NCBI GenBank assembly: GCA_003973585.1
Contig: QNYN01000145.1
Coordinates: 1 to 7,901, forward strand
Reading direction: 5' to 3'
Length of the DNA: 7,901 bases
Source: Fusobacteriota bacterium
GTDB taxonomy: Bacteria > Fusobacteriota > Fusobacteriia > Fusobacteriales > Fusobacteriaceae
Positions 5,966-7,901 of this stretch are shown here, in pieces. A model generated the notes under the pieces. It saw nothing but the letters and a program-made list of their open reading frames with translations, did not search any database and was not told where the DNA came from. Positions within the stretch are counted from its first letter, which is position 1, and every line of letters starts with the position of its first letter. Made by a program: the position numbers and the translations under genes.

Positions 5966-6802
5966 ATATCTATTCTATGTAATAATAATTTAAGAGGTAT
6001 AGAAGAGTCTAAAAAAACTGGTATTATTTTTGAAAATAATACCAGTTCTGAAAAAAGTATAAAAATAGGAATAATAAATTTAATGCCTTTAAAAGAAGAA
6101 ACAGAAACTCAATATTTTAATCTCTTAGGTAGGTACAATAAAATTATTGAAATAGAATTTTTATATCCAGATACTCATATTTCGAAAAATACATCCATGG
6201 AATATTTGAAAAAAAATTATATACCATTAAGTAAATTAGAAGAAAGAAATTATAAAGGGTTAATTATAACAGGAGCTCCTGTAGAAACTCTAGAATTTGA
6301 AGAAGTTAATTATTGGGAAAATTTAAAAACAGCATTTGATTTAGATATTCCTAGTGTGTTTATTTGTTGGGCTAGTCAAGGTGCTTTATATCACCATTAT
6401 AAAATTTTAAAATACCCATCAAAAGAGAAGATATTTGGGATCTTTAATCATAGTGTTACTAAAAATCCTTTGATTCCTTTGGAAAATTTTGATGCACCAC
6501 ATTCTAGACACACATACAATAAAAAAGAAGATTTATTAAAAGCAGATCTTTTAATAATAGGAGAAAATGAAAAGGCAGGAGTATATATGTCTGCTACAAA
6601 AGACCTAAGAAATATATATATAGCAGGACATGGAGAATATAGTATCGATACTTTAGATAAAGAATATAAAAGAGATCTACAAAATATTCCTGAAAATTAT
6701 TATAAAAACGATGATCCCACTAAAGAAATATTATTTACTTGGGATAAACATAGGGAAATTCTATATAAAAATTGGATTGAGATAATAGAAAAAGAAATTT
6801 AA
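5966..6802 (+). CDS. metA: Homoserine O-acetyltransferase, MetA family, probable ATA start
   Basis: It transfers an acyl group from CoA to homoserine, committing it to methionine. Numbered from ATA 5966 (278 aa), the nucleophile is C134 in ICWASQ. The partners are H222 and E224 in GHGEY, with K43 in NLMPLK. E107 in GAPVE is the position where Glu marks acetyl-CoA users and Gly succinyl-CoA users, so acetylation is predicted, matching metY. The first ATG (6083) would start inside NLMP and delete the first core strand. From ATA, the N-terminus SILCNNNLRG aligns without gaps to the usual MetA opening (PINIPTHLPA in Bacillus, from memory). No ATG, GTG or TTG lies between the upstream in-frame stop (5957) and 6083. 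A base-call error (ATG read as ATA) is possible. Function is firm; the start codon is less so. Confidence 0.9.
   Translation: MSILCNNNLRGIEESKKTGIIFENNTSSEKSIKIGIINLMPLKEETETQYFNLLGRYNKIIEIEFLYPDTHISKNTSMEYLKKNYIPLSKLEERNYKGLIITGAPVETLEFEEVNYWENLKTAFDLDIPSVFICWASQGALYHHYKILKYPSKEKIFGIFNHSVTKNPLIPLENFDAPHSRHTYNKKEDLLKADLLIIGENEKAGVYMSATKDLRNIYIAGHGEYSIDTLDKEYKRDLQNIPENYYKNDDPTKEILFTWDKHREILYKNWIEIIEKEI
6016..6047. repeat. 15-bp perfect inverted repeat near the metA 5' end
   Basis: AACTGGTATTATTTT (6016-6030) is the exact reverse complement of AAAATAATACCAGTT (6033-6047), with only TG between. On the + strand no T-tract follows. On the - strand the hairpin is followed by a run of seven T, so it resembles an intrinsic terminator for antisense transcription. 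If metA starts at 5966, the repeat lies within codons 17-28 and encodes part of KTGIIFENNTS. It may modulate metA translation or block antisense transcripts. Confidence 0.8.
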
Positions 6803-6822
6803 AACTAACGGAGGTAGAGAAA

Positions 6823-7901
6823 GTGGGAATTATTGTTCAAAAATTTGGAGGGACCTCTGTAAAAAATACAGAACGAATATTAGAAGTTGCTAGAAAAGTT
6901 ATAGAAAGAAAAAAAGCAGGTGATGAAATAGTAGTAGTTTTATCAGCTCAAGGTGGATATACAGATATTCTTTTAGAGAAAGCACATAAAGTTTCAAGTC
7001 ATCCTAAAAAAAGAGAATTAGATGTACTTTTATCAACTGGAGAACAAATTTCTATAGCTCTTTTAGCTATGGCAATAGAAAATTTAGGAGAAAAAGCTAT
7101 TTCATTTACTGCATCACAATTAGAAATAAAAACTTGTAGTAATCATAATTGTGCTCAAATTATAGATATAAATAAAGAAAAATTAAAAACTGCATTAGAT
7201 GATGGATATATAGTAATAGTAGCAGGATTCCAAGGAATAGACTCTAATGGAAATATAACAACTTTAGGTAGAGGTGGATCTGATACTACAGCTGTAGCTT
7301 TAGGAGTAACTTTAGATGCAGAGGAAGTAGAAATTTATACAGATGTTGATGGTGTCTATTCAGCAGATCCTAGGATAGTTAGAGATGCAAAAAAAATAAA
7401 GACAATTGCTTATAATGAAATGATTGAAATGGCTGGAAATGGAGCTAAAGTTTTACATACTAGAAGTGTAGAATTAGCTTGTAAATACAACATAAAAATA
7501 CATTTAAGATCCTCATATACATGGGAGGAAGGAAGTATTATCAAAGGAGAAGATAAGATGGAAAAACAAGTAATTAGAGGAATTACCCACAGTAAAAATT
7601 TATCTAAAATAACTTTAAGAGATACTCCACATAAATTAGCAGATGTTATTAGTACATTAGCTAATAGAGGATTAAATATAGATATTATCACTCATGATTT
7701 TGATCCTGAAAGGGGAGCTACAATATCTTGTGTTTTAAAACAAGATATATTAGATAGATATGATGATACTCTTAATATCTTTACCCTTACTGCTCCTACA
7801 GGTATCGGAAAAACTCTGACATCGTTAGAGTTAGCTTTGAAAATCCAAGAGAAGAGACAGCTGAGTAAAATTGTGTATATCTTGCCATTTACCTCTATCA
7901 T
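6823..7901 (+). CDS. lysC: Aspartate kinase, interrupted in its ACT domain and fused in frame to a Cas3 fragment
   Basis: Aspartate kinase phosphorylates aspartate, the first step towards Lys, Met and Thr. The GTG start follows GGAGG (6810-6814) with an 8-nt spacer and begins VQKFGGTS (5-12). Other motifs are STGEQIS (71-77), GRGGSDTTA (149-157) and TDVDGVYSADPR (173-184). HTRSVELACKYNIKIHLRSS closes the kinase domain, and an ACT domain begins near VIRGITHSKN (250). Lysine-type homologues have about 400 aa and two ACT domains. Here the similarity stops near residue 307-308 (ISCVLKQD, about 7746), partway through the first ACT. The same frame continues as Cas3-like sequence to the window end. 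There is no sign of a fused ThrA-type dehydrogenase domain, which fits the separate hom gene. The kinase part is certain; the native C-terminus is missing here. Confidence 0.93.
   Translation, partial: MGIIVQKFGGTSVKNTERILEVARKVIERKKAGDEIVVVLSAQGGYTDILLEKAHKVSSHPKKRELDVLLSTGEQISIALLAMAIENLGEKAISFTASQLEIKTCSNHNCAQIIDINKEKLKTALDDGYIVIVAGFQGIDSNGNITTLGRGGSDTTAVALGVTLDAEEVEIYTDVDGVYSADPRIVRDAKKIKTIAYNEMIEMAGNGAKVLHTRSVELACKYNIKIHLRSSYTWEEGSIIKGEDKMEKQVIRGITHSKNLSKITLRDTPHKLADVISTLANRGLNIDIITHDFDPERGATISCVLKQDILDRYDDTLNIFTLTAPTGIGKTLTSLELALKIQEKRQLSKIVYILPFTSI
7747..7901 (+). CDS. cas3: Fragment of a CRISPR-associated helicase Cas3, Walker A region, incomplete at both ends
   Basis: In the frame of lysC, the sequence after about 7746 reads DRYDDTLNIFTLTAPTG, then IGKT, a run of ALKIQEKRQLSK, and IVYILPFTSI at the window edge. 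APTGIGKT is the Walker A motif of a superfamily 2 helicase. IFTLTAPTGIGKTLTS followed about 20 residues later by YILPFTSI is characteristic of Cas3, the nuclease-helicase that degrades DNA in type I CRISPR-Cas. The N-terminal HD nuclease domain expected upstream is absent and replaced by aspartate kinase. G-ending codons rare upstream appear here (CTG, TCG, TTG, AAG, CAG), and a hand count gives about 42 G or C in the last 110 bases, higher than the neighbouring genes. Another SF2 helicase is possible but less likely. Confidence 0.75.
   Translation, partial: MLDRYDDTLNIFTLTAPTGIGKTLTSLELALKIQEKRQLSKIVYILPFTSI

Noticed and set aside
6083..6802. metA starting at the first ATG (6083)
   Set aside because: It would begin inside the conserved NLMP motif, drop the first core strand, and have only a weak AGGA 12 nt upstream. 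Conserved sequence continues in frame upstream.
6823..7901. A genuine bifunctional kinase-helicase protein
   Set aside because: Both parts are cut inside domains (mid-ACT in LysC, no HD domain or linker in Cas3), and composition shifts at the join. This looks like a junction, not an evolved fusion.
7410..7901. Two minus-strand ORFs opposite lysC and the Cas3 fragment
   Set aside because: They are shadows of the + strand reading frame, with no recognisable domain and no convincing start signals.
7747..7901. CRISPR array near the Cas3 fragment
   Set aside because: There are no repeated units with spacers anywhere in the window.

Overview
The DNA is very AT-rich, with AGA as the main arginine codon, A/T-ending codons throughout and strong GGAGG-type ribosome binding sites. 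Gene order and protein similarity suggest a member of the Fusobacteriota (Fusobacterium or Cetobacterium-like). That assignment is inference; the window holds no rRNA or other decisive marker. Every convincing gene lies on the + strand.

Region 1 (1-2433) is a tight co-directional housekeeping group. It holds the C-terminal part of a XerC/XerD-like tyrosine recombinase that has lost two catalytic residues, the ribosome-assembly GTPase era, and a Cof-type HAD phosphatase. The gaps are about 31-32 bp and no terminators separate them.

Region 2 (2434-2783) is a 350-bp regulatory leader and the most interesting part of the window. A near-consensus promoter (TTTACA, 17 bp, TATAAT) is followed by a 17-codon ORF, MKNLEIRQLNMTMMMML, with a Met-Thr-Met-Met-Met-Met run just before its stop. 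Next come three mutually exclusive hairpins and a strong intrinsic terminator directly upstream of hom. Hand pairing gives a coherent five-segment attenuation switch in which ribosome stalling at Met codons would lead to read-through. No S-box or T-box motif is visible.

Region 3 (2784-about 7746) is the operon under that leader: hom (homoserine dehydrogenase without an ACT domain), metY (O-acetylhomoserine sulfhydrylase), metF (methylenetetrahydrofolate reductase), metA (homoserine O-acetyltransferase) and lysC (aspartate kinase). Together they make aspartyl phosphate, convert aspartate semialdehyde to homoserine, acetylate it, sulfhydrylate it to homocysteine, and supply the methyl group for methionine. 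Aspartate-semialdehyde dehydrogenase and methionine synthase are not in the window. metA has no ATG, GTG or TTG at its family-expected N-terminus. The best start is an ATA codon 9 nt after a GAGGAGG site inside the end of metF.

Region 4 (about 7744-7901) is abrupt. Inside the first ACT domain of lysC the reading frame continues, without a stop, into the Walker A region of a Cas3 CRISPR helicase (APTGIGKT, then YILPFTSI). Base composition and codon use change at the same point. This is either an assembly chimera or a real recombination junction. No CRISPR array or other cas gene is visible.
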